From NCBI RefSeq assembly GCF_047030795.1, contig NZ_JBKYIC010000002.1: DNA of 64,000 nt, one strand, 5' to 3'. The stretch's first letter is position 1; every line of letters begins with the position of its first letter. The notes under the pieces were generated by a model that ran no database searches, was not told where the DNA came from, and was given only the letters and a program-made list of their open reading frames with translations. This document shows, piece by piece, positions 1-9,300 of this stretch. This stretch comes from Frisingicoccus sp902471845 (lineage in GTDB: Bacteria; Bacillota; Clostridia; Lachnospirales; Lachnospiraceae). Made by a program: the position numbers and the translations under genes.

Positions 1-88
1 GAAAAAAATCCGGTCAGTTGGGTGGAGAGGCAAAATAATAGTAGAAAAAATGGATATTTTATGGTAGATTATTTATGAGGTGTTTAAA
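1..88. other. upstream flank of pyrH, no gene seen
   Basis: This AT-rich lead-in holds the GAGG ribosome binding site (about 77-80) of pyrH. I see no confident promoter or terminator. The preceding gene lies outside the window; tsf is the usual neighbour in Firmicutes, which is knowledge of the family and not visible here. Confidence 0.5.
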
Positions 89-802
89 ATGAAAAACATG
101 AAACGTATTTTATTAAAATTGAGTGGGGAAGCTCTTTCGGGGGATAAAGGTTTCGGCTTTGATGAGGCTACATGTCTGGAAGTTGGACGTCAGGTCAAAG
201 AGATTGTTGATAAAGGCACTCAGGTGGCGATTGTTATCGGCGGCGGTAATTTCTGGAGAGGGCGGAACAGCAGCAAGATTATCGAGCGGACGAAATCAGA
301 TCAGATCGGTATGCTTGGAACTGTGATGAACTGCATCTATGTTTCGGAGATTTTCCGGACACTGGGGATGGCGACGGAGGTATTCACTCCTTTTGTCTGC
401 GGTGCATTTACTGAGCTGTTTTCAAAAGATAAGGCCATGGCCGCACTCTCGGAAGGAAAGGTCGTTTTCTTTGCCGGAGGCACGGGGCATCCGTATTTCT
501 CGACGGATACGGGAACAACGCTGAGAGCTATTGAGATTGAAGCCGATGCGATTCTGCTGGCCAAAGCGATTGACGGTGTTTATGACAAGGATCCGAAGGT
601 TTATCCGGATGCGGTGAAGTATGATGAGATCAGTATTCAGCAGGTGGTAGACCAGAGACTGCAGGTTGTCGACTTAACAGCTACGATCATGTGTCTGGAG
701 AACCATATGCCGATGGTTGTTTTCGGACTGAATGAGAAGGACAGCATTGTAGAAACCTTATATGGTGAATTTAACGGTACCTATGTGACCGTAGATGAAT
801 GA
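89..802 (+). CDS. pyrH: UMP kinase (uridylate kinase)
   Basis: Phosphorylates UMP to UDP with ATP in cytosolic pyrimidine nucleotide synthesis. The 237-residue product has the amino-acid-kinase fold signals: KLSGEAL near the N-terminus, the GGGNFWRG phosphate-binding loop near residue 51, DTGTTLRA near 140 and the VYDKDPK segment near 165. The length is normal for bacterial PyrH. An in-frame GTG at 80 exists, but ATG 89 is preceded by GAGG at a good distance, so 89 is chosen. It is followed by frr, the usual Firmicutes order, and is probably co-transcribed with it. Confidence 0.96.
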   Translation: MKNMKRILLKLSGEALSGDKGFGFDEATCLEVGRQVKEIVDKGTQVAIVIGGGNFWRGRNSSKIIERTKSDQIGMLGTVMNCIYVSEIFRTLGMATEVFTPFVCGAFTELFSKDKAMAALSEGKVVFFAGGTGHPYFSTDTGTTLRAIEIEADAILLAKAIDGVYDKDPKVYPDAVKYDEISIQQVVDQRLQVVDLTATIMCLENHMPMVVFGLNEKDSIVETLYGEFNGTYVTVDE

Positions 803-828
803 TAAATAATTTGGGAGGATTATCAGAC

Positions 829-1383
829 ATGGATGAAAGAATACAAGTTTATGAGACAAAGATGAAAAAAACATTGGAGAGCCTGGAGAGAGATTATATT
901 TCCATCCGTGCCGGACGCGCAAATCCGCATGTTCTGGACAAACTGGTGGTAGACTATTACGGAACGCCGACACCGATTCAGCAGGTGGGTAATATTACAG
1001 TTCCGGAAGCGCGGGTTATTTTAATTCAGCCTTGGGAATCCAAATTGATCAAAGCCATCGAAAAAGAAATCATGGCTTCCGATATCGGTATCACACCAAG
1101 CAATGACGGTAAAGCGATTCGCCTTGTGTTCCCTGAGCTTACTGAGGAACGCCGTAAAGAGCTGGCGAAGGATGTTAAGAAAAAAGGCGAGGCAGCAAAG
1201 GTTGCCGTTCGTAATATCCGTCGTGATGCGAATGATGCTTTAAAGAAATGGAGCAAAGCAAAAGAAATTTCTGAAGATGAGGCAGATGATCTGGAGAAAG
1301 CTGTTCAGAAGCTTACAGATAAATTCATCGCCGAAGTAGATAAGGCTGTAGAGACAAAGACAAAAGAAGTGCTTACTGTATAA
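829..1383 (+). CDS. frr: ribosome recycling factor
   Basis: Splits the post-termination ribosome together with EF-G. The 184-residue product has the typical RRF start (MDERIQVYETKM) followed by the three-helix-bundle sequence with the conserved SIRAGRANP segment and the Arg-rich RRKELAKDVKKKGE stretch. The frame stays open upstream to 799 and overlaps the pyrH end, but ATG 829 has GGGAGG at 813-818 and gives the standard family length. It lies 26 bases after pyrH and is likely in the same transcript. Confidence 0.96.
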   Translation: MDERIQVYETKMKKTLESLERDYISIRAGRANPHVLDKLVVDYYGTPTPIQQVGNITVPEARVILIQPWESKLIKAIEKEIMASDIGITPSNDGKAIRLVFPELTEERRKELAKDVKKKGEAAKVAVRNIRRDANDALKKWSKAKEISEDEADDLEKAVQKLTDKFIAEVDKAVETKTKEVLTV

Positions 1384-1406
1384 GAGCATTGGGATAAAAC
1401 AAGACG

Positions 1407-1441
1407 AGAGGGAGGTTGTCGGATTTCGGCAGCCTCTTCCT
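1407..1441 (+). terminator. possible weak hairpin between frr and uppS
   Basis: An imperfect stem of about 15 pairs, with several G-U pairs and one mismatch, closes a five-base loop around 1422-1426. The downstream sequence is only mildly T-rich. It could be a leaky terminator or an RNA-processing site separating pyrH-frr from uppS; it is not a convincing full terminator. Confidence 0.3.
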
Positions 1442-1477
1442 GTTCATGACTGTTTGTGTCTGGAAAGGAATGGAAAT

Positions 1478-2203
1478 ATGCAGAGAGAAATTGATGGAGA
1501 ACTTTTGGAAGTTCCGAACCATGTGGCGATTATTCTGGATGGAAATGGCCGATGGGCCAAAAAACGATTGATGCCGAGAAATTATGGACATGCTCAGGGG
1601 AGTAAAACTGTGGAGCAGATTTGTGAGGACGCCTGGAATCTGGGAATAAAATATCTGACAGTCTATGCTTTTTCTACGGAAAACTGGAAACGGCCTCAGA
1701 AGGAAGTGGATGCGCTGATGAAGCTGCTCCGCTCCTATCTGAAAGATTGCATTAAACGGACGACAAAGAATAATATGCGTGTCCGGGTAATCGGTGACAA
1801 GACCGGACTGAGTCAGGATATTCGGGAATCCATTGAGGAACTTGAGCGGGTTTCTGCGGTAAATACAGGCCTGAATTTCACGATTGCCATTAATTACGGC
1901 AGTCGGGATGAGATGCGGCGGGCTATGGTCCGTATGACCAAAGATGTGGAGGAAGGAAAGATTAAGTCAGAAGACGTAACGGAAGAACTGTTCAACAGCT
2001 ATCTGGATACCTGGGATATTCCGGACCCGGATCTGCTTATTCGGACCAGCGGAGAACAGCGTCTGTCCAATTTCCTGCTCTGGCAGCTGGCCTACACAGA
2101 ATTTTTATTTATGGAAGTTTTATGGCCGGACTTCAACCGGGATGAATTAGTCCGTGCTATTCGTCAATATAATGGAAGAGAACGTCGCTTCGGCGGCATT
2201 TAA
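1478..2203 (+). CDS. uppS: isoprenyl transferase (undecaprenyl diphosphate synthase)
   Basis: Condenses isopentenyl diphosphate onto farnesyl diphosphate to make C55-PP, the lipid carrier for peptidoglycan. The 241-residue protein has the cis-prenyltransferase motif with catalytic Asp (ILDGNGRWAKKR, Asp about residue 20), the AFSTENWKRP segment and the C-terminal RTSGEQRLSNF block near 188. A TTG at 1454 extends the frame, but ATG 1478 has an AAAGGAA site and matches family length. The next gene, cdsA, starts 11 bases after the stop and its SD overlaps the uppS stop codon, so they are one operon. Confidence 0.95.
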   Translation: MQREIDGELLEVPNHVAIILDGNGRWAKKRLMPRNYGHAQGSKTVEQICEDAWNLGIKYLTVYAFSTENWKRPQKEVDALMKLLRSYLKDCIKRTTKNNMRVRVIGDKTGLSQDIRESIEELERVSAVNTGLNFTIAINYGSRDEMRRAMVRMTKDVEEGKIKSEDVTEELFNSYLDTWDIPDPDLLIRTSGEQRLSNFLLWQLAYTEFLFMEVLWPDFNRDELVRAIRQYNGRERRFGGI

Positions 2204-2214
2204 GGAGGGATACT

Positions 2215-3030
2215 ATGTTCTGGACACGATTGGCCAGCGGCATTGTTTTAGTTATTGTGGCATTCCTGACGATTATGGCCGGCGGCAATGTATGGTTTTT
2301 AGTTGTATCCCTGTTATCGCTCATTGGTCTGTATGAGCTTTATAAGACGATACGTATTGAGCGGACGCTTCCCGGATGGATTGGATGTATAACGACGGTT
2401 TTGTACTGCATTCTTCTTCATGAAAATGCAGGCGGACATTTTACAGGCAATCCGTTTATGGCCGTTATCGCCGGGTTTCTTGTCATTTGTGCTGTATACG
2501 TGTTTACCTTTCCGAAATTTAAAGCAGATCAGATTGCTTTTTCCGTTTTTGGACTGATTTATGTGCCTGTGCTGATGATGCACTTATATCAGATACGGGA
2601 ATTGCCCGACGGTCTGTTTATCATTCCTCTGGTATTTTTAAGCGCCTGGGGAAATGATACGTGCGCTTATTGTGTGGGCATGCTGATTGGAAAACATAAG
2701 ATGACGCCGAAACTCAGTCCGAAAAAGAGTGTTGAGGGACTGATTGGCGGCATTGTCGGCGCCGCTTTGCTCGGTATGGCCTATGGGGCTCTGGCAGGCA
2801 GCCATTTGCCGTCTCTTAGTCATGCGGTTGCCGCCTGCGGCGTCATCTGCGGCGTTGGCGCGGTCATTGCTGTTGTCGGCGATTTGACGGCGTCGGCTAT
2901 TAAACGGGATACGGGAATCAAGGATTACGGCAGGCTTATTCCGGGCCACGGCGGCGTGCTGGACCGGTTTGACAGCATTTTATTCACAGCGCCGATTGTC
3001 TATTTTCTGGCCATTTATTTTGGTGCGTAA
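2215..3030 (+). CDS. cdsA: phosphatidate cytidylyltransferase (CDP-diacylglycerol synthase)
   Basis: Makes CDP-diacylglycerol from phosphatidic acid and CTP, the branch point of phospholipid synthesis. The 271-residue protein is almost wholly hydrophobic with about seven to eight membrane segments and ends in the CdsA signature KDYGRLIPGHGGVLDRFDS near residue 235-255. The SD (AAGGAGGG) begins at the uppS stop codon. It sits in the uppS-cdsA-dxr-rseP cluster common to Firmicutes. Confidence 0.95.
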   Translation: MFWTRLASGIVLVIVAFLTIMAGGNVWFLVVSLLSLIGLYELYKTIRIERTLPGWIGCITTVLYCILLHENAGGHFTGNPFMAVIAGFLVICAVYVFTFPKFKADQIAFSVFGLIYVPVLMMHLYQIRELPDGLFIIPLVFLSAWGNDTCAYCVGMLIGKHKMTPKLSPKKSVEGLIGGIVGAALLGMAYGALAGSHLPSLSHAVAACGVICGVGAVIAVVGDLTASAIKRDTGIKDYGRLIPGHGGVLDRFDSILFTAPIVYFLAIYFGA

Positions 3031-3047
3031 AAGTGAGGTAGGAACAG

Positions 3048-4193
3048 ATGAAAAATATAGTGCTTTTAGGGTCTACTGGTTCTATTGGAACGCAGACGCT
3101 GGATGTGGTGCGTCATTATAAAGATGATTTTCGGGTAACGGCTCTGGCCGCCGCATCGAATATCGAAAGGCTTGAAGAACAGATTCGGGAATTCAAGCCG
3201 AAACTGGCGGTTGTTTACCGCGAGGATAAAGCAAAAGAGCTGAAAGAAAACATCAGCGACCTTTCCGTGGAAGTGCTGGCCGGAATGGACGGCCTTTTAG
3301 CAGCAGCCGTGGAGCCGTCGGCAGATATTGTTCTGACAGCGGTGGTTGGCATGATTGGCATTCGTCCGACCATTGCGGCTATTGAAGCGGGGAAGGATAT
3401 CGCCCTTGCGAATAAAGAAACGCTGGTAACGGCAGGGCATCTTATTATGCCGCTGGCTAAGGAAAAAGGTGTGAAAATTCTGCCGGTAGACAGCGAACAT
3501 TCAGCTATTTTCCAGTCTTTACAGGGTGAAAACCGGGGACAGATTCATAAAATATTATTGACAGCCTCCGGCGGACCGTTCCGGGGAAAGAGTCTTAACG
3601 AGCTGGCGTCGGTTCAGGTGGAAGATGCTTTAAAGCATCCGAACTGGGTCATGGGGCGTAAGATTACCATTGATTCGGCGACTATGGTCAATAAGGGACT
3701 GGAAGTCATCGAAGCCCGCTGGCTTTTTGATGTGGGGCTGGATAAGATTCAGGTCGTTGTTCATCCGGAGAGTGTTATTCATTCGGCGGTGGAATTTGAG
3801 GACTCGGCGGTCATCGGCCAGCTCGGAACGCCGGATATGCGGCTTCCGATTCAGTATGCTCTGTTTTATCCGGACAGAAAGCCGTTGGGCGGTGAATGGC
3901 TGGATTTGTTTAAGTTGGGGACATTACATTTTGAAGCGCCGGACCTGGAAGTCTTTAAAGGACTTAAGCTGGCCTATAAAGCGCTGGAAATCGGCGGTTC
4001 TATGACGACCGTTTTTAATGCGGCCAATGAACGGGCTGTGGCGAAATTTTTAGACAGAAAGATTAAATTTTTAGATATACCGGAAATTATTGGGGAGGCT
4101 ATGGAAAAACACACTGCAATAAAATCTCCGTCACTGGAAGAGATTCTGGATACGGAGAAGGCAGCTTATGAATTTATCGAAAGCAGGTGGTAG
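3048..4193 (+). CDS. dxr: 1-deoxy-D-xylulose-5-phosphate reductoisomerase
   Basis: Second step of the MEP isoprenoid pathway: NADPH-dependent conversion of DXP to MEP. The 381-residue protein starts with the nucleotide-binding GSTGSIGTQTLDV loop (residues 8-20), has the metal/active-site block VDSEHSAIFQ near residue 147 and the HPNWVMGRKITIDSATM block near 200. Length is typical. It overlaps rseP by 26 bases, which implies translational coupling. With ispG 1 kb downstream, two MEP enzymes flank the protease gene. Confidence 0.96.
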   Translation: MKNIVLLGSTGSIGTQTLDVVRHYKDDFRVTALAAASNIERLEEQIREFKPKLAVVYREDKAKELKENISDLSVEVLAGMDGLLAAAVEPSADIVLTAVVGMIGIRPTIAAIEAGKDIALANKETLVTAGHLIMPLAKEKGVKILPVDSEHSAIFQSLQGENRGQIHKILLTASGGPFRGKSLNELASVQVEDALKHPNWVMGRKITIDSATMVNKGLEVIEARWLFDVGLDKIQVVVHPESVIHSAVEFEDSAVIGQLGTPDMRLPIQYALFYPDRKPLGGEWLDLFKLGTLHFEAPDLEVFKGLKLAYKALEIGGSMTTVFNAANERAVAKFLDRKIKFLDIPEIIGEAMEKHTAIKSPSLEEILDTEKAAYEFIESRW

Positions 4194-5226
4194 CTTGGGA
4201 ATTATTGTAGCTCTGATCGTATTCAGTATTATTATTTTATTCCATGAATTTGGACATTTTCTTCTGGCTAAGAAAAATGGTGTCGGTGTCACCGAATTTG
4301 CCCTTGGTATGGGACCGATTTTGTTCAGCTTTAAACGGGGTGAGACAGTCTATGCAGTGAAGGCGCTGCCGCTTGGCGGCTCCTGCGCCATGGTTGGTGA
4401 GGATACAGATGAGACGGGAGAAAATTCCTTCAATTCCAAAAACGTATGGCAGCGATTTTCTGTCATTGTGGCCGGACCGGTATTTAACTTTATTCTGGCC
4501 TTTATTTTTGCATTGATTCTTGTGGGCATCGTCGGTTATGACACCCCGTCCGTCTATAAAGTTGAGGCAGACGGCCCGGCCTGGGAAGCGGGAATACGTG
4601 ACGGCGATGTGATTAAAGAGGTTAATGGACGGAAAGTTCACATGTATAAAGAATTTCGGACCGAGGTACTGATGAATTCGGACGGTGCGCCGATGGAGAT
4701 GGTTCTGGAACGGAATGGCAGTGAATACCGGACGACAGTTACGCCGGCATTGAGTGCGGATGGTACTTACAAAATTCAGATTTACGGCGGAGCTTATGAG
4801 CGGACGGGAATATTGGATACATTAAAATACAGCATATTTGAAGTGCGCTATTGGATTACAACGACGGCCCGAAGTCTTGGAAAGCTGGTCACAGGCCAGG
4901 TATCAGCCAATGAACTTTCCGGTCCGGTGGGAATTGTCGACATGATCGACGATACCTATCAGGAGGCGAAAAGCTACGGCTGGCTGGATGTCCTTTTAAA
5001 TATGATGAATATCTGTATTTTACTGAGCGCTAATCTGGGTGTTGTCAATTTATTGCCGATTCCGGCCCTGGACGGCGGACGTATCGTATTTTTAATTGTG
5101 GAAGCGGTGCGGGGAAAACCATTGCCGCCGGAGAAAGAAGGATGGGTGCATACGATCGGGTTTGCACTGTTAATGGTACTGATGGTATTTATTCTATACA
5201 ATGATATACAGAGACTGCTGCTGTAG
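4168..5226 (+). CDS. rseP: RIP metalloprotease RseP (site-2 protease)
   Basis: Intramembrane zinc protease that cleaves membrane-anchored substrates such as anti-sigma factors and signal-peptide remnants. The 352-residue protein has HEFGH at residues 26-30 in the first membrane segment, a central PDZ domain (about 120-200) and the second active-site motif NLLPIPALDGGR near 294. ATG 4168 lies inside the dxr end with a GAGAAGG site upstream. A TTG at 4195 would remove nine residues and is less likely. The substrate is not evident from the sequence. Confidence 0.95.
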   Translation: MNLSKAGGSLGIIVALIVFSIIILFHEFGHFLLAKKNGVGVTEFALGMGPILFSFKRGETVYAVKALPLGGSCAMVGEDTDETGENSFNSKNVWQRFSVIVAGPVFNFILAFIFALILVGIVGYDTPSVYKVEADGPAWEAGIRDGDVIKEVNGRKVHMYKEFRTEVLMNSDGAPMEMVLERNGSEYRTTVTPALSADGTYKIQIYGGAYERTGILDTLKYSIFEVRYWITTTARSLGKLVTGQVSANELSGPVGIVDMIDDTYQEAKSYGWLDVLLNMMNICILLSANLGVVNLLPIPALDGGRIVFLIVEAVRGKPLPPEKEGWVHTIGFALLMVLMVFILYNDIQRLLL

Positions 5227-5258
5227 TTTTCAGACAGTGGCATGAGGAGGCGTGTTTC

Positions 5259-6317
5259 ATGATTCGTGAAAATACAAAGGTCATTTCTATTGGCGGATGT
5301 TGCATCGGCGGGGAAAATCCCATTGCGATTCAGTCCATGTGTAATACAAAGACAGAAGATGTGAAAAGTACGGTGGCTCAGATTCTGGCTTTAGAAGAAG
5401 CCGGATGCGATATTATCCGGGTAGCTGTGCCGACAATGGAGGCGGCGGAAGCGATTAAAGAGATTAAAAAACAAATTCATATACCGCTGGTCGGAGACAT
5501 TCATTTTGATTACCGGCTGGCCATTGCAGCGATGGAGAACGGCGTGGATAAAATCCGTATCAATCCGGGGAATATCGGTTCGGCTGACCGGGTGAAGGCT
5601 GTGGTGGATACGGCAAAGGCTTATCATGTGCCGATTCGTGTCGGCGTTAACAGCGGTTCTCTTGAAAAGCCTCTGATTGAAAAATACGGCGGCCGGGTCA
5701 CGGCGGAGGGTATTGTGGAGAGCGCCCTGGATAAGGTGCGCATGATTGAAGATTATGACTATGACCAGATGGTCATCAGTATTAAATCATCGGATGTCAT
5801 GATGTGCATTAAGGCCCATGAACTGATTGCCAGACAGACGGATTATCCGCTGCATGTGGGCATTACCGAGTCGGGCACATTGATTTCAGGCAATATTAAA
5901 TCGGCTGTGGGACTTGGTATTATGCTGAATGAAGGTATCGGTAATACGATCCGTGTCTCTCTGACCGGGGATCCGGTGGAAGAAATCAAATCGGCGAAGC
6001 TGATTTTAAGAACCCTCGGACTGCGTAAAGGCGGCATCGAGGTCGTTTCCTGTCCGACCTGCGGAAGAACTCAGATTGATTTGATCGGACTTGCAAATCA
6101 GGTGGAAAATATGGTTCAGGGGTATGATCTGAATCTGAAAGTGGCTGTCATGGGCTGTGTGGTCAACGGTCCGGGCGAGGCGAAGGAAGCAGACTTGGGC
6201 ATTGCCGGAGGAAAAGGCGAAGGCCTTCTCATAAGAAAAGGTGAAATTGTGAAAAAGGTGCCGGAGAGCGAGTTGCTTGCGGCATTAAAGGATACATTGG
6301 ATAACTGGAGTGAATAG
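5259..6317 (+). CDS. ispG: 4-hydroxy-3-methylbut-2-en-1-yl diphosphate synthase (IspG/GcpE)
   Basis: Penultimate MEP-pathway enzyme, converting MEcPP to HMBPP using a [4Fe-4S] cluster. The 352-residue protein is of the short bacterial type: a TIM-barrel half with GDIHFDYRLA followed by the cluster-binding half with CPTCGRTQ near residue 265 and the third cysteine in GCVVNGPGEA near 298. GAGGAGG precedes the ATG. It is followed after two bases by polC. Confidence 0.96.
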   Translation: MIRENTKVISIGGCCIGGENPIAIQSMCNTKTEDVKSTVAQILALEEAGCDIIRVAVPTMEAAEAIKEIKKQIHIPLVGDIHFDYRLAIAAMENGVDKIRINPGNIGSADRVKAVVDTAKAYHVPIRVGVNSGSLEKPLIEKYGGRVTAEGIVESALDKVRMIEDYDYDQMVISIKSSDVMMCIKAHELIARQTDYPLHVGITESGTLISGNIKSAVGLGIMLNEGIGNTIRVSLTGDPVEEIKSAKLILRTLGLRKGGIEVVSCPTCGRTQIDLIGLANQVENMVQGYDLNLKVAVMGCVVNGPGEAKEADLGIAGGKGEGLLIRKGEIVKKVPESELLAALKDTLDNWSE

Positions 6318-6319
6318 AC

Positions 6320-9300
6320 ATGGCGGCTTCGTTTTTTGAGGTTTTTCCCGTTCTAAAACTGAATAAAGGAATGACGGATTTACTGGAAGAGGCGACCGTG
6401 GAAAAGGTGACAGCCAGTCAGGCCAGAAACCGGATTCGGGTGTATCTGTGCAGTCCGAGGCTGATTTCCTATGAGGAAGTAAGAAAACTGGAAAATCAGA
6501 TTCGTGGACAGTTGTTTGAAAATACGGATGTCCATGTGGATATTATCGACCGATATGAACTTTCGGAGCAGTATACGCCGGAGCGGCTCATGTCCATTTA
6601 TTTTGACAGTTTTGAGGCAGAGCTTAAAGATTCCAGTGATCTGGAAGCAAATATTTTCCATAAGGCGAAAAAGGAATTTACGGATGCTCAGAGAATGGTC
6701 CTCACTGTGGAGGATAATTTTATTACGGCGTCTAAAATCGAGTGTATCCGGGACAAGCTGCTGAAGATTTTCCAGGAGCGGTTTGGATATTATGTGGATA
6801 TTTCAGTTGAATATGTCCGGGAGCGTAAAAGCCGGCAGGCCGAATATGCGGAAGAGACTTTCCAGCGGGAAGTTGAGACCATTGTCAAAAATTATGCAGA
6901 AGCAGAAGCCGCAGTCAAACAGAAGGAAGAAAAAATTGCCGAGCAGCAGAAGCCGGCCAGAGATTTCAAGAAGGAAAATACCTACGTTAAGAAAAAGATT
7001 ATCGACCCGGATATCTTTTATGGCCGTCCTTTTGAGGGGGATGAGACGCCGATTTCAGAAATCAATGACGAAATCGGAGAGGTGATTGTCCGCGGTAAAA
7101 TCATTCAGATGGAGACGCGGGAAATTCGCAATGAGAAGACGATTGTCATTTTTGCCGTGACGGATTTTACCGACAGTATCACGGCGAAGATATTTACAAA
7201 AAATGAATTTTTACCTCAGGTTCTATCGAATCTGAAGGTGGGAAAGTTCGTCCGGATGAAAGCTATGGCGGTCATGGATAAATATGACCATGGTATTGCG
7301 TTAAACTCGGTGATGGGAATTAAAAATATTCCCGACTTTACAGAGAAACGGATGGATCTAAGCCCGGTGAAACGGGTGGAGCTTCACGCTCATACGACGA
7401 TGAGCGACATGGATAGTGTGGCCGATTGCAAGACTATGCTTAAAACGGCTATGTCCTGGGGACATAAGGCCATGGCAATCACGGACCATGGCGTGGTTCA
7501 GGCTTTTACCGATGCCAATCACTGTGTGGAAGGGACGGATTTTAAGCCGATTTATGGCGTGGAAGGTTATCTGGTCGATGATTTAAAGCCCATTGTTTTT
7601 GAGTCAAAAAACCAGAGCCTGGACAGTAAGTTTGTTGTTTTCGATATTGAAACGACAGGATTTTCAGCGGTCAATGACCGGATTATTGAAATCGGTGCAG
7701 TGAAGGTGGAAAACGGAGAGATTGTGGACCGTTACAGTACTTTTGTCAATCCGGAACGACCGATTCCTTTCGAAATTGAAAAACTGACGGGCATCAACGA
7801 CGGTATGGTGGTGGACGCGGCTGTCATTGAAGAGATATTGCCGGAATTTCTGGCGTTTTCCGAAGAATGCATTATGGTGGCCCATAATGCGGAATTCGAT
7901 ATGAGCTTTATTAAAGAAAATTGCCGGAGAATGAATCTGCTCCGGGAGTTTACCGTGGTGGATACTCTGGCCATGGCCCGGAGTATGTTGCCAGACTTGA
8001 AGAATTATAAACTGGATACGGTGGTGGAAGCTGTCGGCGGGACGCTGGAGAATCATCACCGGGCTGTGGAGGATGCGGAATCCACGGCGGATATATTTGT
8101 AAAATTTGTGGCCCGGCTAAAGGGCATGGGCGTGACGGATCTGGATACATTAAATGGGATGAGTCAGATGTCGGTCAACGCTATAAAAAAACTGAAAACC
8201 TATCATATTATTATATTGGCTCAGAACGATATCGGACGGATTAATCTTTATCGTCTGGTGTCCTGGTCCCATCTGGACTATTATGCAAGACGGCCCAGAA
8301 TTCCGAAAAGTGTTCTGGCAAAATATCGGGAGGGTTTGATCATTGGTTCGGCCTGCGAGGCGGGAGAGCTGTATCAGGCCGTGTTAAACGACCGGCCGTC
8401 CGATGAGATTGCCCGGATCGTCAATTTCTATGACTATCTGGAAATACAACCGATCGGTAATAACCTTTTTATGATTGAGAGCGAGAAGATTCCACAGATC
8501 CAGTCCAAAGAGGATTTGATGGAGATGAACCGGAAGATTGTACGTCTCGGCGAACAGTTCCATAAGCCGGTCTGCGCCACCTGCGACGTGCATTTTATTA
8601 ATCCGGAGGATGAAGTTTATCGACGGATTATCATGGCGGGGAAGGGATTTGATGACGCGGACAGGCAGCCGCCGATTTATTTTAGGACAACGGAAGAGAT
8701 GCTGGAAGAATTTATGTATCTCGGTGCGGAAAAGGCGGAAGAAGTCGTTATTACCAACACGAATTACATAGCAGATCAGATTGAGCGGATCTCTCCGGTG
8801 CGGCCGGACAAATGTCCGCCGGTCATTGAAGATTCGGATAAGACATTGAGAACCATTTGTTATGATAAGGCCCATGCGCTTTACGGAGAGAATCTTCCGG
8901 AAATCGTGGTTGAACGATTGGAGAGAGAGCTGAATTCCATTATCGGCAATGGATTCGCGGTTATGTATATCATTGCCCAGAAACTGGTGTGGAAGTCGGT
9001 GGCCGATGGCTATCTGGTTGGTTCCCGTGGTTCGGTCGGTTCATCCTTTGCGGCCTTTACTGCCGGAATCACAGAGGTAAATTCCCTTCCGGCTCATTAT
9101 CTCTGTCCGAACTGCAAATATGTGGATTTTGATTCGGACTATGTAAAGAGCTTTTCGGGGCGTTCCGGCTGTGATATGGAAGATAAAGTGTGTCCGGTCT
9201 GTGGCACTCCCCTCTCGAAGGAGGGACATGATATTCCTTTTGAAACCTTCCTTGGATTTAAAGGGAATAAGGAACCGGATATTGACCTGAATTTCTCGGG